A stretch of DNA of 64,000 bases from Rhodocista pekingensis (GCF_042665545.1 NZ_JBHTCM010000010.1:186001-250000), one strand, 5' to 3'. Shown: positions 45,718-54,241, numbered from the stretch's first letter. Made by a program: numbers and translations. The notes: generated by a model not told the origin, from the letters alone.

Positions 45718-46725
45718 TCAGCGGTTGCCCATCACGATGTCGCCCAGGGGGCCGAGCGCACTGCCCTCCCCCTTCTTGCCCAGGGGCGTGGCAGCAGCCA
45801 GCATCCGCCCGGCAAGGCGCGAGAAGGGCAGGCTCTGGATCCAGACCCGTCCGGGGCCGCGCAGGGAGGCGAAGAACACCCCCTCCCCGCCGAACACCAT
45901 CGACTTGATGCCGCCGACCTGGACAAGGTCGAAATCCACCTCCGGCGTCATCGCCGCGAGGCAGCCGGTATCGACGTGCAGCTCCTCTCCGGCCGCGAGC
46001 TGGCGCTCCACCACCGTACCGCCGACATGCACGAAGACCCAGCCGTCGCCGGCCAGGTTCTGCATGATGAAGCCCTCCCCGCCGAACAGGCCGGTGAGGA
46101 TGCGGCGCTGGAAATGGATGCCGATGGAGACGCCCTTGGCCGCGGCCAGGAAGCTGTCCTTCTGGCAGATCAGCCGGCCGCCGACATCGGACAGCTTCAG
46201 CGCCAGGATGGTGCCGGGATAGGGCGCGCCGAAGGCGACCTTGCCCTTGCCGGTCCCCTGGTGGGTGAAGACGGTGGTGAACAGGCTCTCCCCGGTGATG
46301 ACGCGCTTGCCAGCACCGATCAGCTTGTCCAGGAAGGTGCCGCCCTCCGGCCCGGAGCCGTCGCCGAAGATGGTGGTCATCTCCACCCGGGAGTCCTTGT
46401 AGACCATGGCCCCGGCCTCGGCCACGGCGCTCTCGCCGGGGTCGAGTTCGACCTCCACGAACTGCATCTCCTCGCCGTAGATGCGGAAGTCGATCTCGTC
46501 GGCGCGGCCACCGCGGATGCCGGCCGACGGCGGCGGCGGCATGGCGCCGCCGGCCCAGGGGCTGGCATCGGCCGACAGTTCCGCGACCGCCTTCACCGGC
46601 AGCCATTCCGGCATCCCCTGACGCCAGCAGAAGGCATCCGGGTTGCGCCGGGCGAAGTCCAGGGCGGCCTCGCCCTGCAACGGGCCGACCTGTTCCCGCG
46701 ACGTATGGAAGAACCACTGTGGCAT
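45718..46725 (-). CDS. AIM24 / TIGR00266 family protein with N-terminal GYF-like domain
   Basis: This 335-residue protein starts with a GYF_2-like domain (QWFFHTSREQVGPLQGEAALDFARR, then CWRQGMPEWLPV). It is followed by the TIGR00266/AIM24 beta-rich domain (DFRIYGEEMQFVEVELDPGESAVAEAGAMVYKD, GGEGFIMQNLAGDGWVFVHVGGTV, FFASLRGPGRVWIQSLPFSRLA). The mitochondrial AIM24 relatives act in inner-membrane organisation; the bacterial role is unknown. A 13-bp-period repeat lies in its leader (46738-46789). A TerB-like gene lies upstream on the same strand. Confidence 0.85.
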   Translation of the reverse strand: MPQWFFHTSREQVGPLQGEAALDFARRNPDAFCWRQGMPEWLPVKAVAELSADASPWAGGAMPPPPSAGIRGGRADEIDFRIYGEEMQFVEVELDPGESAVAEAGAMVYKDSRVEMTTIFGDGSGPEGGTFLDKLIGAGKRVITGESLFTTVFTHQGTGKGKVAFGAPYPGTILALKLSDVGGRLICQKDSFLAAAKGVSIGIHFQRRILTGLFGGEGFIMQNLAGDGWVFVHVGGTVVERQLAAGEELHVDTGCLAAMTPEVDFDLVQVGGIKSMVFGGEGVFFASLRGPGRVWIQSLPFSRLAGRMLAAATPLGKKGEGSALGPLGDIVMGNR

Positions 46726-46737
46726 GGTCCGCTCTCC

Positions 46738-46789
46738 CCTTGTTCCCTGCCCTTGTCTTCTGCGCTTGTACGCTGTTCTTGTCTGCTAG
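46738..46789. repeat. four degenerate 13-bp tandem repeats
   Basis: CCTTGTTCCCTGC, CCTTGTCTTCTGC, GCTTGTACGCTGT and TCTTGTCTGCTAG follow each other with a 13-bp period, each with a CTTGT-like core. They lie 12-64 bp upstream of the AIM24-type start. Confidence 0.7.
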
Positions 46790-46828
46790 CCCTGCCCCGC
46801 CCCCGGTCTGGGGGGCCGGCGGGTTCCG

Positions 46829-47536
46829 TCAGTCGTCGCTGCCGGCCCCGGCTTCGGCGAGGCGGGCCTCGATCTCGGCCACGGCGGCCGCGTCGAGGCC
46901 GAGGCGGCGGGCCAGTTCGGCCAGATAGTCCTGCTCGACCCGCGTGTCCGGCTCGATGGCGAGGCGGGACGCGGCCCAGACCTCGGCCGCGGTGGCGGGG
47001 TCCGTCACCCGCGCGACCAGCCCGTCCATGTCGCAGGGGCCGGCCAGCAGCTCGTTGAAGCGGGCGAGCACGTCCATCTCCGCCCCCTCCTCCTCCAGCG
47101 CGTCGAGGATGTCGCGCTTCTCCTCCTCGTCCAGCACGCCGTCGGCCTTGGCCGCCTGCACGGCGGCGTAGATCAGCAGATCGGCGTCCGGCACCGGCGC
47201 CGGCGGGGCCAGCGTCCCCGCCGGCAGGGGCGGTGGCTGGAGCGTTGACTGGGGCGGCGGCAGGACGGGCGCCGCGCCGGGCGCGGTCGCAGGCCCGGGC
47301 ACGGCCCCGGGGAACGGCGGCGGCACGGCCTGTCCGCCCGGCGGCGGGGGCGGCTGGAGAGGCCCGTCCGCCGGGCTCTGCTGGCGGGCGCGGAAATGCT
47401 CGTAGGCGGCGAAGCCGATCCCGGCGATGAGCGTCAGCCCCTCCCGCGAGAAGGCCGCCCGGCGGGCGATCCCCCCTGCCGACCTGCCGCGCAGGCTGTT
47501 GTCCAGAAACATGCCGAGAAGCCGTTCGACATCCAT
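46829..47536 (-). CDS. TerB-like / DUF533 family protein
   Basis: This 235-residue protein begins MDVERLLGMFLDNSLRG with a hydrophobic GIARRAAFSREGLTLIAGIGFAAYEHF stretch. A Pro-rich linker (QPPPPPGGQAVPPPFPG and more) follows. The C-terminal TerB-type helical domain has DADLLIYAAVQAAKADGVLDEEEKRDILDALEEEGAE. The DxDG(V)xD-E acidic motif may bind metal. The function of TerB/DUF533 proteins is uncertain. The gene lies upstream of the AIM24-type gene in the same direction. Confidence 0.82.
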   Translation of the reverse strand: MDVERLLGMFLDNSLRGRSAGGIARRAAFSREGLTLIAGIGFAAYEHFRARQQSPADGPLQPPPPPGGQAVPPPFPGAVPGPATAPGAAPVLPPPQSTLQPPPLPAGTLAPPAPVPDADLLIYAAVQAAKADGVLDEEEKRDILDALEEEGAEMDVLARFNELLAGPCDMDGLVARVTDPATAAEVWAASRLAIEPDTRVEQDYLAELARRLGLDAAAVAEIEARLAEAGAGSDD

Positions 47537-47652
47537 CCGCGGGTCTCCACCGACCATCGTGACCGGCCCCCTTATAGGGCATCCCGGCCCCCGCTGTCCC
47601 GGTCCGCTTGGGGGCACCCCGTCGGACCAGCGCCGCCGACCGGTCCCGGATG

Positions 47653-48294
47653 TCAGCCGCGCGGGGCCGCCACCAGCCGGAGCGCGAGCGCGACGAAGAT
47701 CGTCCCCACCAGCCAGTTCTGCACCCGCGCCCAGAGCGGCCGGCGCAGCAGCCAGCGACCCAGCCCCCCGGCGGAGACGCCGACGGCCGCGTTCACCAGG
47801 AAGCCCGGCACAAACAGGATCAGGCTGAGCACCAGGAACTGAACCGCCATGCTGCCGGCCTCCGGCCGCACGAACTGCGGCAGGAAGGCCAGCATGAACA
47901 GCAGCAGCTTCGGATTCAGCAGGCAGGTCAGCAGGCCACGCCGGTAGACCGCCAGCAGGGCGGCGCGCTGCGCCGTCGGCGCCACCGTGCCCAGACCCGC
48001 CGGGCCGGCGCGGAAGGCGTTCCAGGCCGCCCACAGCAGATACGCCGCCCCGGCCCAGCGCAGCAGGTCCAGCGCCACGGGGGACGCCGCGACCAGCCCG
48101 GCGAAGCCCAGGGTCATCGCCACCGTGTGCAGCAGCAGCGCCGTGCCGACGCCGGCCGATGCCGCCAGCCCGGCCCGCGGCCCGCCGCCCAGGCCGCTGG
48201 CGAAGCAGAGCAGCATGTCCGGCCCCGGCGTGAGGGAGAGGGCCACGGCGGCAAGGGTGTAGACGGCCAGGAGCTGGGGATCGAAGGCAGGCAT
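47653..48294 (-). CDS. LysE/RhtB-family exporter (second copy)
   Basis: This 213-residue membrane protein has the same family marks as the gene at 9724-10341: ALSLTPGPDMLLCFASGLGGGPRAGL, WAGAAYLLWAAWNAF and LLNPKLLLFMLAFLPQFV. It exports amino acids or similar compounds. It is a paralogue rather than a duplicate; the two differ clearly in sequence. Confidence 0.87.
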   Translation of the reverse strand: MPAFDPQLLAVYTLAAVALSLTPGPDMLLCFASGLGGGPRAGLAASAGVGTALLLHTVAMTLGFAGLVAASPVALDLLRWAGAAYLLWAAWNAFRAGPAGLGTVAPTAQRAALLAVYRRGLLTCLLNPKLLLFMLAFLPQFVRPEAGSMAVQFLVLSLILFVPGFLVNAAVGVSAGGLGRWLLRRPLWARVQNWLVGTIFVALALRLVAAPRG

Positions 48295-48327
48295 GGCGGG
48301 GTCCGGGGATGCGGCGCTGCGGGACCG

Positions 48328-49383
48328 CTATTGGACGGGGCGTTCCGGCGCCGCGCAAGCCCCCTCGCGCACTGGCGGCGACTGGCGCTCCTGCCGCTCC
48401 CGCCACCGGGCGGTGCGGGCCGCCAGCCGGCGGCGGGACAGCAGCACGGTGGCCGCCCCCGCGGCGACGGCCAGCCAGGCGGGCAGCGCGTGCAGCGCCA
48501 GCGACGGCAGGGCATGCAGCACCAGCACGTCGTTGCCGCCGTAGCTGAGCCCCGCCCCGCCGCCCATCAGGAGGCCGCCGGCGAAGCACGCCGCCGCCCG
48601 GCCGGGATCGAAGTGCAGGCGGAACCGGCCGGAGGCGCGCACCGACACCGTCGCCCCGGCGAGCACGGCCGCCGTCAGCAACGCCACCTCCCAGGCGGGA
48701 ATGCCGTCCGGCGACACCGGCTGGCCCAGGGCGCGGGGAATCAGGGAGGTGTACATCCAGGGACCGTGCAGGGCGTAGAGCGTGCCGCCGGCGACGCCGA
48801 TCACCGCCGTCGCCGCGAAGGGATTCCAGCGCGCCCGGCTCCAGGCGTTGCGCCAGGCCCGGCCGCGGACCAGCCGCACCAGCAGCGCCGCCCCGGCCGC
48901 CAGCAGGGCCGCCACCAGCAGCAGCGACCAGGGTTGCGGCTCGGCCAGGACGCTGATCCGTTCCGGCGCCGGGACCTCCCGCGCCAGCCCGCGCCAGAGG
49001 GCCAGCAGCCCGAGCCCGCCGGCCAGCCCCGCCGCCGCCGCGAGATAGGAGAGGTCGCCGCCCCCGAGCCGGGTGACGGTGCTGAAGGCGCAGCCGCGGT
49101 TGACCGCCGCCCCCATCCCGAAGGCGAAGGCCCCCGCCCGCAGCGGCAGGTCCACCGGCAGGCTGACCGCCAGGGTGGAGCGCGGCAGCAGCCAGGCCAG
49201 CGGCACCGTCACCGCCAGAACCCAGGCGGAGCAGGCGAGGATCGCCACGCCCTGCCGCGGCCGGCGATGGTCCAGCAGCTCCTGCACCGCCGCCACGGCG
49301 CAGATCGAGCCCTTCTGCGACGCCAGCCCGACGATGAAGGCCAGCGGCAGCGACAGGAGCACCATCACGACCGCGAACAGCAC
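48328..49383 (-). CDS. YeeE/YedE-family (DUF395) sulfur-compound transporter-like protein
   Basis: This polytopic protein of about 351 residues starts with GTG (49383) after GGGGAAGGCGG. It has repeated motifs of the YeeE/YedE family: FIVGLASQKGSICAVAAVQELL, AFGMGAAVNRGCAFSTVTRLGGGDLSYL and GGLLMGGGAGLSYGGNDVLVLHA. YeeE/TsuA takes up thiosulfate, using conserved cysteines. Two such Cys are in the first half, while the second half's usual GxxC has become YGGND, so the substrate may differ. Confidence 0.8.
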   Translation of the reverse strand: MLFAVVMVLLSLPLAFIVGLASQKGSICAVAAVQELLDHRRPRQGVAILACSAWVLAVTVPLAWLLPRSTLAVSLPVDLPLRAGAFAFGMGAAVNRGCAFSTVTRLGGGDLSYLAAAAGLAGGLGLLALWRGLAREVPAPERISVLAEPQPWSLLLVAALLAAGAALLVRLVRGRAWRNAWSRARWNPFAATAVIGVAGGTLYALHGPWMYTSLIPRALGQPVSPDGIPAWEVALLTAAVLAGATVSVRASGRFRLHFDPGRAAACFAGGLLMGGGAGLSYGGNDVLVLHALPSLALHALPAWLAVAAGAATVLLSRRRLAARTARWRERQERQSPPVREGACAAPERPVQ

Positions 49384-49674
49384 CCGCCTTCCCCTTTCCG
49401 TCCTGCCGCGTCCCCTGCCCCGACAACGGCGGCGGGCGCGCTCCGGCCCCGCGCCGCCCCCCGTTTCCGGACCCGCCGCGGCGGCCCGGAAGGGCGACAG
49501 CCTGGCGCGGACGTGCGCGCACTTTCCCCCTCGACACCATCGTCGCAACGGGTGTTCGATTGATCCAGGAGGAACAAGCGCACCAGGCCGACTGTCGGGT
49601 CGGCGGGCGGCGCGCAAGCCCGCCTGTAGACCGCGAGAGCCGCACCGGGGCGTGATCGTACACGGAGGTGTGGC

Positions 49675-51717
49675 ATGAATGACGGCATGAGGTCAGGGCC
49701 GCGCGTCGCGGCCCTGGTCGGACCCTATCTCAGCGGCAAGACCACGCTGCTGGAGAGCATTCTCGCGGCCACCGGCGCCGTCGCGCGCAAGGGCAGCACG
49801 ACCGAGGGCAGCAGCCTGGGCGACGCCTCGCCCGAGGCCCGCGCGCGGCACATGACCATCGACATGAATCTGGCCTCCGCCGAGTTCCTGGGCGAGCGCT
49901 GGCACTTCCTGGACTGCCCCGGCTCGATCGAGCTGGCGGCCGAGGCGCAGCGGGCGCTGTGCGTGGCCGACGTGGCGGTCGTCGTCTGCGAGCCCGACCC
50001 GGACAAGGCGGCAGCGCTGGCGCCGCTGTTCAAGTTCCTGGACGATCTTGCCATCCCGCACATGGTCTTCATCAACAAGATGGACCAGCTTGCCGGGGCG
50101 GATCTGCGCGTGCGCGACCTGATGCAGGCGCTGCAAGGCGCCTCGCAGCGGCCGCTGGTGCTGCGGCAGGTCCCCATCCGCGACGGGCAGGAGGTCACCG
50201 GCTACGTCGATCTGGTCAGCGAGCGCGCCTACCGCTGGCGCCCGGGCCAGGCGTCGGACCTGGTGCCGCTGCCCGACACCGTGCGCGAGCGCGAGCAGGA
50301 CGCCCGGCAGACCATGCTGGAGTCGCTGGCCGACTTCGACGACACCCTGATGGAGCAGCTCCTGGAGGACATGGCGCCCGAGCGCGGCGAGGTCTACCGG
50401 CAGCTCTCGCAGGATCTGGCGCGCGACCTGATCGTGCCCGTCTTCCTGGGCTGCGCCGACCGCGACCACGGCGTCCGCCGGCTGCTGAAGGCGCTGCGCC
50501 ACGAGACGCCGGACGGCACGCAGACCGCGGCCCGCCTGGGCATCCCCGAGGGCCAGACGGTCGTGCAGGTGTTCAAGACCTTCCACGCCAGCCATGCCGG
50601 CAAGCTGTCCGTCGCCCGCGTCTGGCGCGGCACGGTCGGCGAAGGCGCCGTGCTGTCCGGTGACAAGGCCAGCGGCCTGTTCGACTTCGTCGGCCAGACC
50701 GCCACCAAGCGCGGCCCCGCCGCCCAGGGCGAGGTGGTCGCCATCGGCAAGCTGGAGCATGCGCGCAGCGGCGACGTGCTGTCCGACACCGGGCCGGCCG
50801 TGCGCGCCCCCTTCTGGCCGGAACCGCCGGTGCCGGTCCATGCCGTCGCCATCGCGGCCGAGCAGAAGACCGACGAAGTGAAGCTGACCGCCGCCATCCA
50901 GAAGCTGATCGACGAGGACGGGAGCCTGTGCTTCCAGCACGGCGGCGACACCGGCGAGCTGATCCTGTCCGGCCAGGGGGCGGTGCATCTGGCCATCGCC
51001 ATCGACCGGCTGCGCGGCCGCTACAACGTGGCCGTCCGCTCCCACCCGCCGGCGGTGCCGTACCGCGAGACGATCCGGAAATCGACCGAGCAGCACGCCC
51101 GCTTCAAGCGCCAGACCGGCGGCCACGGCCAGTTCGCCGACGTGCATGTGGAGGTGCGGCCGCTGGCCCGCGGCGAGGGCTTCCGCTTCGAGGACAGGAT
51201 CGTCGGCGGCGTCATCCCGCGCACCTACATCCCCGCCGTGGAGGAGGGGGCGAAGGAGGCGCTGGCCCTGGGCCCGCTGGGCTTCCCCGTCGTGGACGTG
51301 GCCATGACCCTGACCAACGGCCAGTACCATGCCGTGGACAGCAGCGAGCAGGCCTTCAAGACCGCCGGCCGCATGGCCATGCAGGAGGCCCTGCCGAAGT
51401 GCGAGCCGGTGCTGCTGGAACCGATCCTGCTGGTCACCCTGTCGGTGCCGTCGGAGTTCACGCCCAAGGTGCAGCGCATGGTCAGCCAGCGCCGCGGCCA
51501 GATCCTGGGCTTCGACGCCAAGCCGGGCTGGCCCGGCTGGGACGAGACCAAGGCCCATATCCCGCAGGCCGACATGGCCGACCTGATCGTGGAGCTGCGG
51601 TCCCTGAGCCAGGGGCTGGGCACCTACACGGCCGAGCTGGCGCATCTGGCCGAGCTGAACGGCAAGCTGGCCGACCGCGTGATCGAAAGCCGCGCCGCCG
51701 CCATCGCGGCCCAGTAA
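49675..51717 (+). CDS. fusA2: elongation factor G-like protein
   Basis: This 680-residue EF-G paralogue has G1 GPYLSGKTT (canonical EF-G has GHxxxGKTT), G3 DCPG in place of DTPG and G4 NKMD. The later domains include PYRETIRKSTEQHARFKRQTGGHGQFADV and a domain IV/V region (FKTAGRMAMQEALPKCEPVLLEPILLVTLSVP, then QRRGQILGFDAKPGWPGWD). FusA2-type proteins bind GTP and the ribosome but have varied roles, including ribosome recycling or stress. A strong terminator follows. Confidence 0.9.
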   Translation: MNDGMRSGPRVAALVGPYLSGKTTLLESILAATGAVARKGSTTEGSSLGDASPEARARHMTIDMNLASAEFLGERWHFLDCPGSIELAAEAQRALCVADVAVVVCEPDPDKAAALAPLFKFLDDLAIPHMVFINKMDQLAGADLRVRDLMQALQGASQRPLVLRQVPIRDGQEVTGYVDLVSERAYRWRPGQASDLVPLPDTVREREQDARQTMLESLADFDDTLMEQLLEDMAPERGEVYRQLSQDLARDLIVPVFLGCADRDHGVRRLLKALRHETPDGTQTAARLGIPEGQTVVQVFKTFHASHAGKLSVARVWRGTVGEGAVLSGDKASGLFDFVGQTATKRGPAAQGEVVAIGKLEHARSGDVLSDTGPAVRAPFWPEPPVPVHAVAIAAEQKTDEVKLTAAIQKLIDEDGSLCFQHGGDTGELILSGQGAVHLAIAIDRLRGRYNVAVRSHPPAVPYRETIRKSTEQHARFKRQTGGHGQFADVHVEVRPLARGEGFRFEDRIVGGVIPRTYIPAVEEGAKEALALGPLGFPVVDVAMTLTNGQYHAVDSSEQAFKTAGRMAMQEALPKCEPVLLEPILLVTLSVPSEFTPKVQRMVSQRRGQILGFDAKPGWPGWDETKAHIPQADMADLIVELRSLSQGLGTYTAELAHLAELNGKLADRVIESRAAAIAAQ

Positions 51718-52020
51718 CCGCCGGCTGATCCCGCAGCAGGGCGGAGCGGACCCCGGGCCATCCCCGGGGTCCGTCCGTTCCGGGGCACGCCCTTCCTGAC
51801 GCCCCCTGCCCTGACGTCCTCTGCCCTGACGTCCCCTATGCTTCCCGGCCCCTCTTGTCCCGCCCCCGGCCGGTCCCCATCCTGCTGCGGCGTGCGCAAG
51901 CGTCTTGCAGCCGCCGCCGGCTTGCCGCAGTAAGAGCATCGCCAGTTTCCCTGGAGTGGGTACGCCCTCCGGCCTGCCGGTCCCGTCCGGCGCCCGCGGG
52001 GCCAGTGTCGGGAGCCGTTC
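51718..52020. other. gene-free stretch between fusA2 and the nucleotidyltransferase gene
   Basis: It holds the fusA2 hairpin and three 15-bp tandem units (CCTGACGCCCCCTGC, CCTGACGTCCTCTGC, CCTGACGTCCCCTAT; 51795-51839). The remainder is a GC-rich leader with no clear promoter. The downstream gene starts with TTG at 52021 behind GGGAG. Confidence 0.7.
51748..51772 (+). terminator. fusA2 terminator hairpin
   Basis: Perfect 10-bp arms GGACCCCGGG / CCCGGGGTCC with a 5-nt loop lie 31 bp after the fusA2 stop; only a weak T run follows. Confidence 0.55.
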
Positions 52021-52791
52021 TTGAAAGCCATCATCCTGAGCGCCGGGCAGGGCAAGCGGCTGATGCCGCTGACCGCGGACCGGCCGAAATGCCTGATCGC
52101 GCTGTCCGGCCGCACCCTGCTGGAATGGCAGTTGCGCCATCTGGCGCAGGCCGGCGTCGACGAGGCCGTCGTCGTCACCGGCTTCGGCGCCGACATGGTG
52201 GACCAGGCCATCGCGGCCATGCCCCTGTCCGGCATCCGGGTGCGGACCCTGCACAACCCCTTCTACGCCCTGGCAGACAATCTGGGGAGCTGCTGGGCCG
52301 CGCGCGGGGAGATGGAGGACGGCTTCCTGATCCTGAACGGCGACACCCTGTTCCCGACCGCCGCCGCGGCGCGGCTGCTGGCGGAGGGGGACGCGCCCAT
52401 CACGGTCACGATCGACCGCAAGGACGGCTACGACGCCGACGACATGAAGGTGCGGACGGCCCCGGACGGGCGGCTGCTGGCCATCGGCAAGACCCTGCCG
52501 GCGGAGATCGTCAACGGCGAGTCGATCGGCTTCCTGAAGTTCACGCGCGAGGGCGGCCACCGCTTCCGGACGGAGGTGGAGCGCGCCCTGCGCGCGCCGG
52601 AGGGGCTGAAGCTCTGGTATCTCTCGGTGATCGACCGGATCGCCCGGGCGACGCCGGAGGATGCGCCCCCGGTGGTCGGCACCGTGGGCATCGAGGGGCT
52701 GGAGTGGGGCGAGATGGACTTCCCCGCCGATGTCCGCCGCAACGAGGCGCTGACCCGCGGCTGGCTGGCGGCCGAAGGGGCCGGGCGGTAG
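52021..52791 (+). CDS. sugar-phosphate / phosphocholine nucleotidyltransferase-like protein
   Basis: This 256-residue Rossmann-fold NTP transferase begins with TTG behind GGGAG. It reads MKAIILSAGQGKRLMPLTADRPKCLI, the pyrophosphorylase P-loop. A later NGDTLFPTAAAARLL metal-binding Asp and a VNGESIGFLKFTREGG region fit the family. The closest architecture is LicC/cholinephosphate or sugar nucleotidyltransferases, which activate a phosphorylated headgroup for lipid or surface-polymer decoration. The substrate cannot be told. Confidence 0.8.
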   Translation: MKAIILSAGQGKRLMPLTADRPKCLIALSGRTLLEWQLRHLAQAGVDEAVVVTGFGADMVDQAIAAMPLSGIRVRTLHNPFYALADNLGSCWAARGEMEDGFLILNGDTLFPTAAAARLLAEGDAPITVTIDRKDGYDADDMKVRTAPDGRLLAIGKTLPAEIVNGESIGFLKFTREGGHRFRTEVERALRAPEGLKLWYLSVIDRIARATPEDAPPVVGTVGIEGLEWGEMDFPADVRRNEALTRGWLAAEGAGR

Positions 52792-52892
52792 CCGCGGCAG
52801 GACGCCGCGGACCTGACCGTTTCCCGCGGATCTGCTGCCCATGCCTCCGGCGAAGTGAGCCCCGTGCCGTGACCAGGAGCCGCTTGCGCTGT

Positions 52893-52913
52893 TTCAGGGA
52901 CACGTCCCCTGAA
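52893..52913. promoter_or_regulatory. near-palindrome 15 bp before dps1
   Basis: TTCAGGGAC and GTCCCCTGAA form an almost perfect palindrome (one extra base) in the leader just before the ribosome-binding site of the first Dps gene. It may be an operator or a leader hairpin. Confidence 0.45.
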
Positions 52914-52927
52914 CGCGGAGAGCAACG

Positions 52928-53446
52928 ATGGACCAGCAACTGACCGACACCCAGCGCACGCCCCCGTCGCACGAGGCGCTGCCCGTGCAGACCGGGCTGC
53001 CCGAGGACGCCCGGCAGGATCTGGCGCAGGGGCTGGCGCGGGTCCTGGCCGATACCTACACGCTGCTGGGCAAGACGCACGGCTTCCACTGGAACGTCAC
53101 CGGCCGGCAGTTCCATTCCCTGCACGAGATGTTCCAGGAACAGTACGAGGATCTGACCGAGGCGGTGGACGAGTTGGCCGAGCGCATCAGGGCCCTGGGC
53201 CATTTCGCGCCGGGCAGCCTGAGCCAGTTCCTGAAGCTGAGCGAGATCGAGGACGAGCACGGCGTGCCTGCGCCGCAGGAGATGCTGAGCCAGCTCGTGC
53301 GCGACAACGAGACCGTCACCCGTGCCTGCCGCGAGGTGGTGGACATCGCCCAGGAAGCCGGCGACACGGTCACCGAGGACCTGATGAACCAGCGCATGGC
53401 CTATCACGAGAAGGCGGCCTGGATGCTGCGCGCCAGCATCGGCTGA
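52928..53446 (+). CDS. dps1: Dps-family ferritin-like DNA-protection protein (first copy)
   Basis: This 172-residue protein has the Dps inter-subunit ferroxidase motifs: KTHGFHWNVTGRQFHSLHEMF, followed by YEDLTEAVDELAERIRALG. The C-terminal helix has NQRMAYHEKAAWMLRASIG. Dps dodecamers oxidise and store iron and protect DNA in stress. An N-terminal extension of about 30 polar residues precedes the core. GGAGAGCAACG sits before the ATG. It is followed by its own terminator and by a second Dps gene. Confidence 0.94.
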   Translation: MDQQLTDTQRTPPSHEALPVQTGLPEDARQDLAQGLARVLADTYTLLGKTHGFHWNVTGRQFHSLHEMFQEQYEDLTEAVDELAERIRALGHFAPGSLSQFLKLSEIEDEHGVPAPQEMLSQLVRDNETVTRACREVVDIAQEAGDTVTEDLMNQRMAYHEKAAWMLRASIG

Positions 53447-53476
53447 GCCGCCGTCCCGGCAGAGACCGGCCTGAAG

Positions 53477-53503
53477 ACGGGCGGGCCCCCACGGCCCGCC
53501 CGT
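53477..53503 (+). terminator. terminator between the two dps genes
   Basis: Perfect 11-bp arms (ACGGGCGGGCC / GGCCCGCCCGT) with a 5-nt loop lie 31 bp after the dps1 stop. This suggests that the two dps genes are not one transcript. Confidence 0.65.
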
Positions 53504-53622
53504 TCCGTTGTGAGGAGCCCGCCGGAGCCGCGAAAGGAAGGCGGCGATACCCCTGCCATAGGTAGTGCTTCTTCAAGGGCCCTGAGGGGCTTATCCTTTG
53601 TGTGCGACGCATAGCCGGTAAA

Positions 53623-53639
53623 CTTGGAAGAATTCTAAA
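53623..53639 (+). promoter_or_regulatory. Irr/ICE-like box upstream of dps2
   Basis: CTTGGAAGAATTCTAAA matches the Irr box TTTAGAANNNTTCTAAA at 12 of 14 defined positions. It ends 6 bp before the -35 element, which places it just upstream of the promoter. Confidence 0.55.
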
Positions 53640-53645
53640 CTGGGC

Positions 53646-53674
53646 TTGAGGGGATGCCCCTGCCCCGCTAGAAT
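53646..53674 (+). promoter_or_regulatory. dps2 promoter
   Basis: TTGAGG (53646-53651), a 17-nt spacer and TAGAAT (53669-53674) give a good sigma-70 promoter. The start of transcription would be near 53681, about 42 nt before the dps2 ATG. Confidence 0.65.
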
Positions 53675-53722
53675 CGCCAGCGGATGGCCGGTTACGGCTC
53701 ACAGCATCGAGGAGAAGCAATT

Positions 53723-54202
53723 ATGTCCAAGGCAATGACCATCGACATCGGCATTCCGGAAGCGGACCGCAAGGAGATCGCGGACGGGCTGTCCGCCCTG
53801 CTGGCGGACACCTTCTCGCTCTACCTGAAGACCCATGGCTTCCACTGGAACGTCACGGGTCCGATGTTCAACACGCTGCACACCATGTTCATGACCCAGT
53901 ACACGGAGCTGTGGAACGCGCTGGACGACATCGCCGAGCGCATCCGCTCCCTGGGCTTCCCGGCCCCGGCCAGCAGCACCCGGTACGCCGCCCTGACCTC
54001 GGTGACGGAGGAGACGGGCGTGCCGGAGGCGATGGAGATGGTGCGCCAGCTCGTCGCCGGGCATGAGGCCGTGGCCCGCACCGCGCGGCGCGTCTTCCCG
54101 GCCGCCGAGAAGGGTGGCGACGAGTCGACCGCCGACCTGCTGACCCAGCGTCTCCAGATCCACGAGAAGACCGCCTGGATGCTGCGTTCCCTGCTGGAAT
54201 AG
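53723..54202 (+). CDS. dps2: Dps-family ferritin-like DNA-protection protein (second copy)
   Basis: This 159-residue protein has the same ferroxidase motif as its neighbour (KTHGFHWNVTGPMFNTLHTMF) and a C-terminal LQIHEKTAWMLRSLLE helix. It lacks the long N-terminal extension of dps1. The start at 53723 is set by GAGGAGAAGCAATT just before it. It has an independent promoter with an Irr-like box, so iron control is plausible. The pair probably serves different conditions (iron versus general stress), an inference. Confidence 0.94.
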   Translation: MSKAMTIDIGIPEADRKEIADGLSALLADTFSLYLKTHGFHWNVTGPMFNTLHTMFMTQYTELWNALDDIAERIRSLGFPAPASSTRYAALTSVTEETGVPEAMEMVRQLVAGHEAVARTARRVFPAAEKGGDESTADLLTQRLQIHEKTAWMLRSLLE

Positions 54203-54241
54203 CCGTCCCGGCCTGACCGGCAACGGTTACAGCCTGCCCGT

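Noticed and set aside
53550..53620. OxyR site upstream of dps2
   Set aside because: Only single ATAGGT/ATAGCC words occur, not the spaced four-element pattern.
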